Assembly: GCF_009601505.1 (NCBI RefSeq)
Contig: NZ_WITC01000007.1
Location: forward strand, 1 to 64,000
Reading direction: 5' to 3'
DNA length: 64,000 bases
From: Sinorhizobium terangae
Lineage (GTDB): Bacteria > Pseudomonadota > Alphaproteobacteria > Rhizobiales > Rhizobiaceae
Part shown: piece after piece, positions 1 to 7,967 of the stretch
Layout: each line of letters begins with the position of its first letter
How positions within the stretch are numbered: the stretch's first letter is position 1
Program-made: the position numbers and the translations under genes
Notes under the pieces: generated by a model
The model's input: only the letters and a program-made list of their open reading frames with translations
Told to the model about the DNA's origin: nothing
Database searches by the model: none

Positions 1-2
1 CC

Positions 3-2435
3 GTGGACCCGGCGATCCGCAAGCTGAAGACGGCCGGATTTGCCGCGACTGTCAACCTGACGGACACGTTGCAGCAGTTCGAGAGCCTTGAGGTGGCGGC
101 GGGTCCTGCGACGCTTCGGGGGCGGATCGAACGCCAGTCCTTCGCGGAGCAGCAGCCGAGCCTGTCGCTGCAGCTCAAGGGCAACCGCATCGACCTGGAG
201 GCGCTGCAGGCATTGGCCGGTCTCGTCGCCGGCGATGCCTCGACCGGGACGCTGCTGCAGCATGCGATCGCCGCCGATCTTTCCGCCGATGCATTTTCCG
301 CTTTCGGTGAGGAGGCGCGTGATGTGCAGGCGGTGCTGACGCTCAAGAACGGCCAATTGCAGGCCGAGCGGGTAGCGATCGGCTCGCTTTCGGGCGCCCA
401 GCTTGCCCTCTCCGGCCGGATGAGCGGCGGCCTCGACCAGCCGGTGCTTTCGGCGAAGATGAAGCTCGCCGCCAAGGATCTGACGCCCTTCCTCGAAATG
501 ATCGGCCGACATACAGTCGCCCATCCGGCGCTGCAACGGCTCATCAAGGCCGGCCCCTACTATTCCGACGCTGCCTTGGACGTGACGCTGACGGCCGGCA
601 GCAACGAAGGCAGTGCACCAGTTACCTTCGGGGTGATCGGCACCGCCAATGGCAGCAAGATTGCCGCAAGCTACCAGGCGCCCGATGTCGCCCAGGCGCT
701 CACCGGCAAGGGCATGCTGCTGGAGGCGACGCTCGAAAATCCGCAGACGGTCGTCCTCGTCGGACAGGCGGGCTTCGATCCGCTGCCGTTCGACGCGGAT
801 CCCAACGGCATCCTGGCAGTCAAGCTGCAGAGCACGGAAGGTTCCAAGGCGAACGGCACGCTGACCTTCACCACCGAGAAAACGTCGCTCGCCGCCAAGG
901 GTGACGTCGATCTTGCCCGGGACCACTATCTTGAAGGGCAGGCGAAGCTGACGCTGCAGACGCAAGATCTGGAGCCGTTTCTGCTTCTCCAGGGAATCGG
1001 GCTGCCGCAGATGGGCAGCGGACTACCGGTGACGCTGTCGACCGACATCACAACCGATGCCGAAAAAGTCGCGCTCTCGGCGATCGAAGGCAAGGTCGAC
1101 CAGAATGTCTTTTCCGGCGCTCTCGCGATCGACCGCAAGACCGCCGGCAAGGCCGTCGGCGAGTTGGCGCTCGACACGCTCGACCTCGGCTGGCTCGGCG
1201 AGGGGATCCTCGGGCAATTCGAGGACGCGTCGATCGGCGGATTATCGATGGCGCCGGTCGCGCAGCCGGCCTGGACAGGATTCGACGTCGCGTTGAACGT
1301 CACGGCGAAGCGCTTCTGGCCGGGTGTCTACGGTCCTGTTACCGGCTTCGCCGGCAAACTCGAATGGAAGGGCGACGAGCTTGCGCTGAGTGACGCCACC
1401 GGTGATTGGCTCGGGGGCAAGCTCGAGGGGCGGCTGCAGGTCGGCAATGCCAACGGCTCGGGCTTCCTGCGCTCGCGCTTCGATCTCAAGGGCGGCGATC
1501 TTGCGGCTGCCGGGTGGGCACGCGAAGGCGGTCCGGTGGCGACCGGCCGGTTCGATCTGGCTTTAGCGATGGAGGCTTCAGGCGCGACGCCCCGGGCGAT
1601 GGCACATTCGGCGAGCGGATCGGGAACGGCGATCTTCAACGGCGTCACGCTCAACGGCATCAACACGGCGGCGCTGTCGCCGCTGATGGCGGCCGCTGAT
1701 GCCATGAAGACGGAGATTTCGCCGGACGCGATCCGCAAGGCAGCAGAACAAGTGCTCTTTACCGGTCAGTCGGTCGTCGGTGCAATCAAGGTGCCTTTCA
1801 GCGTTGCCGGCGGCACCGCCAGGGCGCAGAGCGTTACAGCCGGCGATGGCAATGCCGCGTTCACCGGCGAAGCGGCGTTCGACCTTGCCGAACAACACAT
1901 GAATGGCGTGATCGACCTGACGTTCCGGCCGGGCGAAGAGGCGCTTGCTGGTGCGGAGCCGCGCGTACGCCTCGGCTTTGGCGGACCCCTGCACGCACCG
2001 GATGTATCGGTGGACGTCACTGACCTTTCGAATTTCCTGTCGCTGAGGGCCTTCGAGCGCGAGCGGCGGCGTGTGGAAACGCTGCAGTCGAATGTGCTTG
2101 AGAAGCAGCGGCTTCGCCGCGAAGTGGCGCTTTACAAGGCGCGCGCGGCCGAACGCGAGGTTGCGCGCCTGAGGGCAATCGCCGAGGAACGCCACCGCCA
2201 GGCCGCGGCCGCAGAGGCGGCGCGGATGAAAGCTGAGGCGGAGGCGCGCGCGGCGGCCGAACGGCGCGCCGCCGAGGAACTGCGCCTGCGCTTGCGGCAA
2301 CTCCCGCCGCGGAGTCCCGCAGCACCGCCCCCGCCCCCGCAAAATGTCCATCCACTGTCCGGCGGCAACGCGGCCGGTGAAAACGCCGGCCCGACGCTGA
2401 ACTTCGACATGCTGCCAGACATCACTGTGCAATAA
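3..2435 (+). CDS. AsmA-like outer-membrane-assembly family protein, 5' truncated
   Basis: The reading frame is open from the first bases of the window, so the true start lies upstream; 810 codons are visible. The long run of alternating amphipathic beta-strand-like segments with recurring Gly-Asp/Asn turns, and the late conserved block around the phrases AHSASGSGTAIFNGVTLNGI and VPFSVAGGTAR, match the C-terminal half of AsmA/TamB-type envelope proteins, which act in the periplasm in lipid or outer-membrane homeostasis. From about residue 675 the protein becomes a charged Arg/Glu/Ala coiled coil, followed by a Pro-rich stretch and a short acidic end, a tail typical of rhizobial AsmA proteins. 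Function is inferred from family; the N-terminal membrane anchor is outside the window. Confidence 0.8.
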   Translation: MDPAIRKLKTAGFAATVNLTDTLQQFESLEVAAGPATLRGRIERQSFAEQQPSLSLQLKGNRIDLEALQALAGLVAGDASTGTLLQHAIAADLSADAFSAFGEEARDVQAVLTLKNGQLQAERVAIGSLSGAQLALSGRMSGGLDQPVLSAKMKLAAKDLTPFLEMIGRHTVAHPALQRLIKAGPYYSDAALDVTLTAGSNEGSAPVTFGVIGTANGSKIAASYQAPDVAQALTGKGMLLEATLENPQTVVLVGQAGFDPLPFDADPNGILAVKLQSTEGSKANGTLTFTTEKTSLAAKGDVDLARDHYLEGQAKLTLQTQDLEPFLLLQGIGLPQMGSGLPVTLSTDITTDAEKVALSAIEGKVDQNVFSGALAIDRKTAGKAVGELALDTLDLGWLGEGILGQFEDASIGGLSMAPVAQPAWTGFDVALNVTAKRFWPGVYGPVTGFAGKLEWKGDELALSDATGDWLGGKLEGRLQVGNANGSGFLRSRFDLKGGDLAAAGWAREGGPVATGRFDLALAMEASGATPRAMAHSASGSGTAIFNGVTLNGINTAALSPLMAAADAMKTEISPDAIRKAAEQVLFTGQSVVGAIKVPFSVAGGTARAQSVTAGDGNAAFTGEAAFDLAEQHMNGVIDLTFRPGEEALAGAEPRVRLGFGGPLHAPDVSVDVTDLSNFLSLRAFERERRRVETLQSNVLEKQRLRREVALYKARAAEREVARLRAIAEERHRQAAAAEAARMKAEAEARAAAERRAAEELRLRLRQLPPRSPAAPPPPPQNVHPLSGGNAAGENAGPTLNFDMLPDITVQ

Positions 2436-2530
2436 GCGGGATGAGGAAAAGTGCTAAGCGGTTTTCCGCCCGCATCCCGCGACAAACAGGCAAGTTGGGA
2501 TGAGGAAAAGTGCGAGGCGGTTTTCCTCCG
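2436..2530. repeat. Tandem rhizobial intergenic palindrome, two copies
   Basis: Just after the AsmA-like stop codon there are two copies of a motif. Copy 1 (2436-2480) is a nested palindrome: GCGGGATG pairs with CATCCCGC, and inside it GGAAAA pairs with TTTTCC. Copy 2 (about 2496-2527) repeats the GATGAGGAAAAGTGC core and its TTTTCC partner but has lost the outer arm. The copies are separated by about 15 bases. A related composite lies at 9987-10055. It could act as a transcript-end hairpin for the AsmA-like gene. Confidence 0.7.
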
Positions 2531-2631
2531 GCTCGGCGCCGAAACAGTCAAAACCCCTAGAATTTTACTGGTCCATTTGAAGTCGCATTAGCATCCCTCA
2601 GGCACAATGCGCCTACAATTGGGGTTGCGAA

Positions 2632-3501
2632 ATGAAATCGCTTGGGCCGGGGCTAGATCGCCGCGCAGTCATCTGGATCGGGAACTGTACCCTCGGTGGC
2701 ACCGCCGGCTGCACGGCGATCGCGATGCTCATCACCTATTGTTGCACGGCCCACTTCGGCGCGGAGGTCTTGGCCACCACACTCAGCCTCGCCTTCTACA
2801 TTCCCGTGCTTCTTGGTGTGCCGCTCTTTGCCTTGATCGGCGTCAAGATACAGCAACTGGCACTGACCAACCGGCTGCTTATCCAGGCGAGCCGCTATGA
2901 CGGGCTGACGGGCTGTCTGAACCGGGGCGCTTTCACGGCCGATGTCATCGATTTCTTCGCGAAACAGAACCTCGCGCCATTTCCGTGTACATCGGCGCTG
3001 CTGATCCTCGATGCCGATCATTTCAAGAAGATCAACGATTGCCACGGGCACCTTGCCGGAGATGCGGCGCTCGTCGCGATCGCGGCGGTACTGCGCGATG
3101 CGGTAGGCGAAGCGGGTGTGGTGGGGCGGCTCGGTGGTGAAGAATTCGCTGCTTTCGTGCGGTCGACCGATGCGACTGCGACCGGTGCACTGGCGGAGCG
3201 CATCCGCCTCGAAGTCGCCGAGGATCGGGGGCGGGAAGGCGGCCGTGCGGATGCGGTTACCGTCAGCATCGGAATTGCCCTCTTCACCTATCCGGCAGTG
3301 TACGAGGACATTTTCAGGATCGCCGACGACCAGCTCTATCTCGCCAAGGGAGCGGGGCGGAACTGCGTTTCGATGATGGAGCACTCGCCCCGCGACATAC
3401 GCGCCATGGCCGAGCAATTGCGCCGCGGTTTCGCGGTACTCCAGGCAGATGGGGTCGACACGATAATCGACAGCCAGGCATCGCGGTTGGCAGGACGCTG
3501 A
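2632..3501 (+). CDS. Membrane-anchored GGDEF diguanylate cyclase
   Basis: The product makes cyclic di-GMP from two GTP. Two hydrophobic segments (about residues 14-36 and 46-72) anchor it in the inner membrane. The GGDEF domain starts at DGLTGCLNRGAF (residues 90-101), continues through LDADHFKKIND, and has the active-site signature GGEEF at 168-172. The RxxD inhibitory site normally placed just before the signature is not evident, so product inhibition may be absent. There is no recognisable sensory domain beyond the membrane part. The ATG at 2632 is chosen because the membrane segments follow directly; the ribosome site is weak. It stands alone between intergenic repeats and a convergent gene. 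Confidence 0.9.
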   Translation: MKSLGPGLDRRAVIWIGNCTLGGTAGCTAIAMLITYCCTAHFGAEVLATTLSLAFYIPVLLGVPLFALIGVKIQQLALTNRLLIQASRYDGLTGCLNRGAFTADVIDFFAKQNLAPFPCTSALLILDADHFKKINDCHGHLAGDAALVAIAAVLRDAVGEAGVVGRLGGEEFAAFVRSTDATATGALAERIRLEVAEDRGREGGRADAVTVSIGIALFTYPAVYEDIFRIADDQLYLAKGAGRNCVSMMEHSPRDIRAMAEQLRRGFAVLQADGVDTIIDSQASRLAGR

Positions 3502-3604
3502 CTTCCAGGCGTGGACCGCCGCTTCATCGAAACAACATTCACCAACTCAGCACGATGCGGCGATTGTTGTGCGTTTTTACAAGAGGCACGGCGCGGTTGC
3601 GACC

Positions 3605-3838
3605 TCAGGGCGTTTCGGTTGCGCTGGCGTGTGATTTTACCCAGGCGAGAACGTAGACGCGCAGCGCCGAGGAGAGGTTTCCGCCAGGGTTGCGCCCGTC
3701 GTCGACTTCGGCGATCAGCCGGGCGAGCGGCATGGCACGGCTTTGCGCGATAGATTTCAGTTCCTGCCAGAACGGCTCTTCGAGCGTGATACTCGTTCGA
3801 TGGCCGTGCAGAGTGGCAGAGTGCTTGACGATCGTCAT
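3605..3838 (-). CDS. Ribbon-helix-helix domain protein (RHH_4 type)
   Basis: A 77-residue protein whose first half (TIVKHSATLHGHRTSITLEE, then FWQELKSIAQSRAMPLARLI) fits the RHH_4 family: one beta strand followed by two helices, used for dimerisation and sequence-specific DNA contact. Such proteins are small alphaproteobacterial regulators with unknown targets. It lies downstream of the DUF4169 gene and sspB on the same strand, about 100 bases after the DUF4169 stop, and may be in the same transcription unit. The family call rests on pattern and length; the DNA target is unknown. Confidence 0.75.
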   Translation of the reverse strand: MTIVKHSATLHGHRTSITLEEPFWQELKSIAQSRAMPLARLIAEVDDGRNPGGNLSSALRVYVLAWVKSHASATETP

Positions 3839-3938
3839 CGCTCACAAGCCGATTCAAGGCGTTGGCAGTCCGATTCCGGAACCTGGCGCAAATCTTGGTG
3901 GCGGAATCGTTTTTCGGGATTGCAGACGACGCGGCTTG

Positions 3939-4160
3939 TCACGCCTTCTCCCCGTCTGGGGCACCGTCCGCTGAGTGTGCGGGCGTTGCCAGCCGGCCCT
4001 GGTCAAGCGTCTTGGAAGCTTTCTCGTTCAGGGCGCGGGTAAGCGACTTCTCCGCCTTGGTGCGGCCGAAGGAGATGCGGTTCTGCTCGGCCTGCCTTTC
4101 TTTTTCCGTGCGGGCCTGCTTCTTGCGGAACTGGCGCAGGTTGACGACGTCGCCGGCCAT
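3939..4160 (-). CDS. DUF4169 family small basic protein
   Basis: A 73-residue protein that begins MAGDVVNLRQFRKKQARTEK, the hallmark of DUF4169: a highly charged, probably helical N-terminus rich in Arg/Lys/Glu, and then a low-complexity tail. The reading frame stays open further upstream, but the ATG at 4160 has a TGGAGG ribosome site 4-5 bases before it and matches the family start. It follows sspB by 16 bases on the same strand, so co-transcription with sspB is likely. The biochemical role of DUF4169 is unknown; a nucleic-acid or ribosome-linked role is only a guess from its charge. Confidence 0.8.
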   Translation of the reverse strand: MAGDVVNLRQFRKKQARTEKERQAEQNRISFGRTKAEKSLTRALNEKASKTLDQGRLATPAHSADGAPDGEKA

Positions 4161-4176
4161 CACGCCTCCATATCGT

Positions 4177-4689
4177 TCAGTTCTTCTTGCGGAACGCGTC
4201 GAGCGAGACGACCGAGCCACCGCCATTTTTCGGTTCGCCCGATTTTTCCGCGCTCTTTTCGGCAGGTTCGTCGCCATCTTCGCCGGCCGGGTAAGCGGTG
4301 ATCTCTGCCGAATCCTCTTCCTCCTCGCTGGCGGCAACGTCGAACTCCAGCTCGAAATTGACCGACGGGTCGTAGAAGCCCCGGACGGCGTTGAAGGGGA
4401 TCACCAGTTTCTCCGGCGTGTCGGAGAAGGAAAGGCCGATCTCGAAAGCCGCCTCGGTGACCTTCAGGTCCCAGAACTGATGCTGCACGACGATTGTCAT
4501 CTGCTCGGGGTACTTCGCCTTCAGGTGCTGCGAGATGCGCACGCCGGGGGCGCCGGTCAGAAACGTGATGAAGAAGTGGTGATCGCCGGGCAAATGACCC
4601 GTGGCTGCGACTTCGGCCAGCACCTTGCGAATGACGCCTCGAAGCGCGTCCTGCGCCAGAATGTCGTAGCGTATGTGGTCCTGGCCCAT
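4177..4689 (-). CDS. sspB: SspB-type ClpXP adaptor
   Basis: SspB binds the ssrA tag on stalled translation products and hands them to ClpXP for degradation. The 170-residue product has the alphaproteobacterial SspB layout: an N-terminal folded domain (DHIRYDILAQDALRGVIRKV; HHFFITFLTGAPGVRISQHL; MTIVVQHQFWDLKV; ETPEK-like LVIPFNAVRGFYDPSVNF) and an acidic linker ending in a conserved short Lys/Asn-rich tail (VVSLDAFRKKN) that would contact ClpX. The ATG at 4689 is chosen because the protein alignment starts at MGQDHIRYD; the open frame continues upstream. The gene lies immediately downstream, same strand, of the tmRNA gene that encodes the tag. Confidence 0.92.
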   Translation of the reverse strand: MGQDHIRYDILAQDALRGVIRKVLAEVAATGHLPGDHHFFITFLTGAPGVRISQHLKAKYPEQMTIVVQHQFWDLKVTEAAFEIGLSFSDTPEKLVIPFNAVRGFYDPSVNFELEFDVAASEEEEDSAEITAYPAGEDGDEPAEKSAEKSGEPKNGGGSVVSLDAFRKKN

Positions 4690-4851
4690 ATGATCCCCGT
4701 CTTCCTTCGAACTCAACTGCTGCATGTTAAAGCGCCGCAGCGACCTTGCGCGCCAAAGCGGCGTGCAGCGCTCTACGGACACTCCTTTGCCCCGTCCGCT
4801 TATGACGAGTCAATTATCAAGCATCTATAGACCATTTCGCGACAGGGGAGA

Positions 4852-5190
4852 AGGTGAAGGCTTCTGTTGCCAGGTGCCTTCGGACCCCGCCTTACGGTGC
4901 TACCCGGAAGGGCTTGATTTGAAGTGCCGCACCGCCGTTAGGCAGCGAGACGTGCTTCAGCATAGTTGTCGTTTGCAACTATAAGTTTAGCCCGATAACG
5001 GTGGTACAATGCCGAGCAAAAAGTCGATCTTTACGCCCTTGTCGATCCTATTTCGCCCCCATCAAAAGCCGGTCCGCATTTCCAGGCCGGTTTTTGGTGG
5101 AGGCGCCGGGTACCGCCCCCGGGTCCAATGGGTTTATTTCATCGCCCGTTTATTGCCATAGCCGCCCGAAGACGGCACACGTGATATAGG
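4852..5190 (-). ncRNA. ssrA: Two-piece (circularly permuted) tmRNA
   Basis: On the minus strand the acceptor piece comes first and ends in an encoded CGCCTCC-ACCA (3' A at 5095). A spacer of about 34 bases forming its own hairpin follows (5061-5094). The coding piece then starts at 5060 with GGGGGCGAAATAGG, whose GGGGGCG pairs with CGCCTCC to rebuild the acceptor stem. The tag reading frame is at 4976-4938: codons read A-N-D-N-Y-A-E-A-R-L-A-A-stop, giving AANDNYAEARLAA with the charged alanine. The 3' part of the coding piece contains GGCACCTGGC. The permuted order is the known alphaproteobacterial arrangement. Both outer ends are approximate, as processing sites cannot be read from sequence alone. 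It rescues stalled ribosomes and tags products for ClpXP/SspB. Confidence 0.93.
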
Positions 5191-5365
5191 TGTTTCCGCC
5201 GCCCAAGAAAAGGGGCGGTCAAGCGAAATGTGACGGATATATTATCCAGTGTGCCGCGCGCACGGAAACGCCTTGACTTACCCGATGAGCGTGAAAAACT
5301 CCTGCGGCTGCACGCGTTTCGCGAGGAGGGCGGCAGCATGGGAGCAAGTGCAAACTGGAGGCATC

Positions 5366-5674
5366 ATGACTGACTATCTCGCAGACGTGCAGAAATACGA
5401 CAGCGGCGCCGACGAAGCAGTTGTCAACAAGATCGTGCGCCATCTCGGCATCGCCCTTCGCAACAAGGACTCCGCCCTCGTTTCGGCCTCCGACCCGAAG
5501 GAACTCGAGCGCGTCAAGGAAAAGTGGTGCGAGAAGAAGCTCGGCGTCGGCGGCGCGGATGCGGATGCAGCAATCGCAGCCACGGCCAAGGCGATGGCGG
5601 ACGACCGCTCGAAGTCGCGCGTGACGTTTTACTATCTGGTAGCCAAGAACCTCGGCAAGCTCCAGGCGCTCTGA
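5366..5674 (+). CDS. DUF2853 family protein
   Basis: A 102-residue soluble helical protein: MTDYLADVQKYDSGADEAVV at the N-terminus, then IVRHLGIALRNKDSALVSAS and a conserved ELERVKEKWCEKKLG block. These match DUF2853, a small alphaproteobacterial family of unknown role with an all-helical fold. The frame is open upstream, but the ATG at 5366 has CTGGAGG seven bases before it. The gene is monocistronic and divergent from the tmRNA gene. Nothing in the neighbourhood tells its function. Confidence 0.85.
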   Translation: MTDYLADVQKYDSGADEAVVNKIVRHLGIALRNKDSALVSASDPKELERVKEKWCEKKLGVGGADADAAIAATAKAMADDRSKSRVTFYYLVAKNLGKLQAL

Positions 5675-5772
5675 TCCACCGCAGATCTCCCGGATTCGGG
5701 AAGGCACGGCTTTCAGACGCGCAAAGATCGCCGTCACTCAGCGACCCCGGCCGTGCAGTCCGGGATCACTCC

Positions 5773-5872
5773 TGCATGTTTCCTTGAATCGCATCCGAGG
5801 CCAAAAACATGCAGCAATTTAAAGTGCTGCTGCGTCCGTAGCGTGTCTGACAAGATGCGCGGCGGTGTAGTG
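5773..5872. repeat. Intergenic mosaic repeat, copy 1 of 3
   Basis: Contains the shared core ACATGCAGCAATTTAAAGTG followed by a GC-rich arm ending GGCGGTGTAG. A perfect 9-base inverted repeat, TGCATGTTT with AAACATGCA, spans 5773-5812. The same element occurs at 29343-29432 and 48647-48738. All three copies are between genes. Confidence 0.75.
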
Positions 5873-5916
5873 TGCTGCCGCATGCGGGTCGAAGGGCGGA
5901 GACAGTCCGGACGGTG

Positions 5917-6369
5917 TTATGTGTCTTCCTTGGTGCCGACGCTGTCGGGCCACAAGGCGCGGATTTCCTTCGATAAGGTATCGCGCACCTTTGCCGATTG
6001 GCCGAGGTCGACATGCCGTGCAAGAACCTGAAACACCGATTTGGTGGCTTCAGCAGGATTGACCGGGCGGCCGGGTTTCATTCCGTCCGCGACGCACTCG
6101 AGAAAGTCGTCGAGCGACCGCGTCGCCTTTTCGGGGCGATGGTTGGGACGGTATTGGTCGTAATAGGCGCCCCGCACGAGCAGAGGCAGTTCCGCGCCAA
6201 GGTGCGCGGCCACCTCGGGAGGAAGCTTGTCGCGCAGCGTCCGCAGCACAACACTCAATATGTGCCACGCCACTTTCCGGTCCGGGCCGTGATGCTCCAT
6301 GATTTCGCCGAGCCAGATATTGGTGGTTTGCAGGGTCTTGTCGAAAACATCGAGGCCTGTCGCACTCAT
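5917..6369 (-). CDS. DUF2267 family protein
   Basis: A 150-residue acidic helical protein. The text GEIMEHHGPDRKVAWHILSV, then LRDKLPPEVAAHLGAELPLL and VRGAYYDQYRP match DUF2267, a family of about 130-150 residues found in stress-linked gene sets of rhizobia. The ATG at 6369 has GAGAGG seven bases upstream; a GTG two codons earlier is also possible. It is divergent from an operon of three small hydrophilic proteins carrying a general-stress-type promoter, which suggests, but does not prove, a shared stress role. Confidence 0.85.
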   Translation of the reverse strand: MSATGLDVFDKTLQTTNIWLGEIMEHHGPDRKVAWHILSVVLRTLRDKLPPEVAAHLGAELPLLVRGAYYDQYRPNHRPEKATRSLDDFLECVADGMKPGRPVNPAEATKSVFQVLARHVDLGQSAKVRDTLSKEIRALWPDSVGTKEDT

Positions 6370-6494
6370 GGTCACACCTCTCTTGTCGGTCGAACTTCAA
6401 TATCGATCTCAAAAGGACTAACCCCAGGCGGCTGCATTTGTTTCGTCGTCCGCCGAGAAAAGCGCGACCGACGTACTCCTATGCGGTCGACCTC

Positions 6495-6519
6495 GGAACA
6501 ATCGCGAGCGCGCCGGGTT
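6495..6519 (+). promoter_or_regulatory. Candidate RpoE2 (general stress, EcfG-type) promoter
   Basis: GGAAC at 6495-6499 and TT at 6518-6519 are separated by exactly 18 bases. This fits the GGAAC-N18/19-TT consensus of the alphaproteobacterial general stress sigma factor. The first codon of the small-protein operon is about 70 bases downstream. Confidence 0.6.
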
Positions 6520-6590
6520 AGCCAAGGGAGATGCCCGGGCGCCGACCAAGGTGTACCTGGGCGCGGCCAGCAGAAATGGAAGGAAGTCCG

Positions 6591-6797
6591 ATGACATCTT
6601 CCAAGCACCCGAAGACACGGCACCCCAACGACAAGGATCTCAAGCAGGACCCCGGCATCGGCCGGAGCAAGGGCATCCGGGGACCGTCCGATTATGAGAT
6701 GCTGAAGCGCGGCAACACCATAGAAGGCGACGTCGCGAACGACACGACCACGCAGGGCGGGGCGAACCCGCGCCAGCGCGGTCGGACGAACAAATAG
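6591..6797 (+). CDS. Small hydrophilic stress-type protein 1
   Basis: A 68-residue, very hydrophilic protein rich in Lys, Asp, Asn, Gly and Arg, with almost no hydrophobic residues, as expected for an intrinsically disordered protein. It starts MTSSKHPKTRHPNDKDLKQD and contains GPSDYEMLKRGNTIEGDVAN. The start at 6591 follows GGAAGGAAG. No named family is recognised; similar mini-proteins are common in rhizobial stress regulons. It is the first of three closely spaced genes (11 and 47 bases apart) behind the GGAAC-N18-TT promoter. Confidence 0.7.
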   Translation: MTSSKHPKTRHPNDKDLKQDPGIGRSKGIRGPSDYEMLKRGNTIEGDVANDTTTQGGANPRQRGRTNK

Positions 6798-6808
6798 GAG
6801 GAAAGCCA

Positions 6809-7051
6809 ATGGTCGGCAGGAAGACGCATGAACAGCAACAGCGCGTGCTTCAGCGCCGCGAGGATACGTCCAACGCGAGCAAGGATTTCGATGCCGAGGC
6901 GGAACTACACCGCTCCAAGGCGCTGAGAAAAGCCTATCGAAAAGGTGACAGCCTTGACACCGAGCATAGCGATGCGCGCGAGGAAGACGACCGCAGCATG
7001 ACACGCGGAAAGAACCAGGAAAGCAGGCACCACCAGAGTTCAAAGAGCTGA
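6809..7051 (+). CDS. Small hydrophilic stress-type protein 2
   Basis: An 80-residue polar protein with alternating Glu/Lys/Arg, predicted to be disordered or a lone helix: MVGRKTHEQQQRVLQRREDT, DFDAEAELHRSKALRKAYRK, ending in His/Ser-rich KNQESRHHQSSKS. The ATG at 6809 has AGGAGGAAAGCC directly before it, a strong ribosome site. It lies 11 bases after the previous gene and is surely co-transcribed. Composition resembles hydrophilin or LEA-like desiccation proteins, but no family signature can be named. Confidence 0.7.
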   Translation: MVGRKTHEQQQRVLQRREDTSNASKDFDAEAELHRSKALRKAYRKGDSLDTEHSDAREEDDRSMTRGKNQESRHHQSSKS

Positions 7052-7098
7052 AGCGAAAACCCTTCGCGGCCATCCCAGATAATGAAAGGAGACGGACC

Positions 7099-7356
7099 AT
7101 GGCTCACGCCAGTCGCAAGCATGTCGGAAAGCCGGACAAAGGCAAGGGCTCAGGCAGCGGCGCACAGACTGAAGTAAAAGGTGGTGTTCTTGGTGAGAAC
7201 GACGTTCTTTCCAATCGGGACAAGGCGCAGCATTCCGATACGCGCGGTCTCGATGAAAGAGCGGTGAGAAACGAACAATACCAGGATCACGCCGCAAACC
7301 GGCGTCCGGCGAAAGAGCGTGCCGAGTCGGACGATCAGGGACGCGGGAGGAAATAG
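7099..7356 (+). CDS. Small hydrophilic stress-type protein 3
   Basis: An 85-residue polar protein: MAHASRKHVGKPDKGKGSGS, then VLGENDVLSNRDKAQHSDTR and a terminal Arg/Glu/Asp-rich stretch with GRGRK at the end. It has no membrane segment or Cys. AAGGAGA sits about 10 bases before the ATG. Third gene of the stress-type operon. The motif of Asn/Asp/Arg spaced through the middle (ENDVLSNRDKAQHSDTRGLD) is reminiscent of rhizobial general-stress mini-proteins; exact function is unknown. It converges, with only 2 bases between, on the next gene. Confidence 0.7.
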   Translation: MAHASRKHVGKPDKGKGSGSGAQTEVKGGVLGENDVLSNRDKAQHSDTRGLDERAVRNEQYQDHAANRRPAKERAESDDQGRGRK

Positions 7357-7358
7357 CC

Positions 7359-7775
7359 TCAGCGCCGCCACGGCGGGACGAAACGCCTGTCGCTGTAGGA
7401 AGCGAGATATTCGGTGTGGGCAGGGGAAGCCAAAAACCTGGCTTTGAAGTAGGTAAATGCGTCGCAGCTCGGCCCAAATCTCTCAGGCATAATGCGAATT
7501 TGCTTTCGAAAATTGCCCGTCCGGCCTACCGCCTCCAACCGGTCAATCCGGGCGAGCATGTCGGGATCGACCTCATAAAGCTCGCCCCTAACACGGTGAC
7601 CCTCGCCTGGTTCGTCCAGCATCATTGGAGCGAACCATGGTCCGGCAATCAGCATCGGATATTTCCGTGCTGTCCGATAAAACCCGACAAAATGTGCCCG
7701 AGCGAGGCCTCGTCCGTGTAGGGGAAAGCCTCTCTTCAACGTGCCGAAGACGAAGACGAGTGTGGTTTCGGACAT
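7359..7775 (-). CDS. Gamma-glutamylcyclotransferase (AIG2-like) family protein
   Basis: A 138-residue protein that opens with VFVFGTLKRGFPLHG, the substrate-loop signature of the GGCT/AIG2 fold. The ELYEVDPDMLARIDRLE segment carries the acidic residue that serves as catalytic base in gamma-glutamylcyclotransferases and gamma-glutamylamine cyclotransferases; these release 5-oxoproline from gamma-glutamyl compounds. The phrase FGTLK..F.LH with an aromatic-rich C-terminus (RRFVPPW) is closest to the GGACT-like subgroup. It is monocistronic, divergent from thyA and convergent with the stress-type operon. The exact substrate cannot be read from the sequence. Confidence 0.8.
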   Translation of the reverse strand: MSETTLVFVFGTLKRGFPLHGRGLARAHFVGFYRTARKYPMLIAGPWFAPMMLDEPGEGHRVRGELYEVDPDMLARIDRLEAVGRTGNFRKQIRIMPERFGPSCDAFTYFKARFLASPAHTEYLASYSDRRFVPPWRR

Positions 7776-7967
7776 GACGCGGTTGAACCTCGCCAGGGCT
7801 TGTTGTTCGAGAACGCTGACAGCGCCTGCCGCGTTCCTTGAGCACGATGGCTTAGCGCTACAGGCGCTGTCGCGGCATCAAATTGCGGGAAAACGTGCAC
7901 CAGCCATTGGTTCGCCGGTGGCTTCGTCCTATTTTGGGCGAAGCGAACGAATCGTCGGCGAAAAAGC

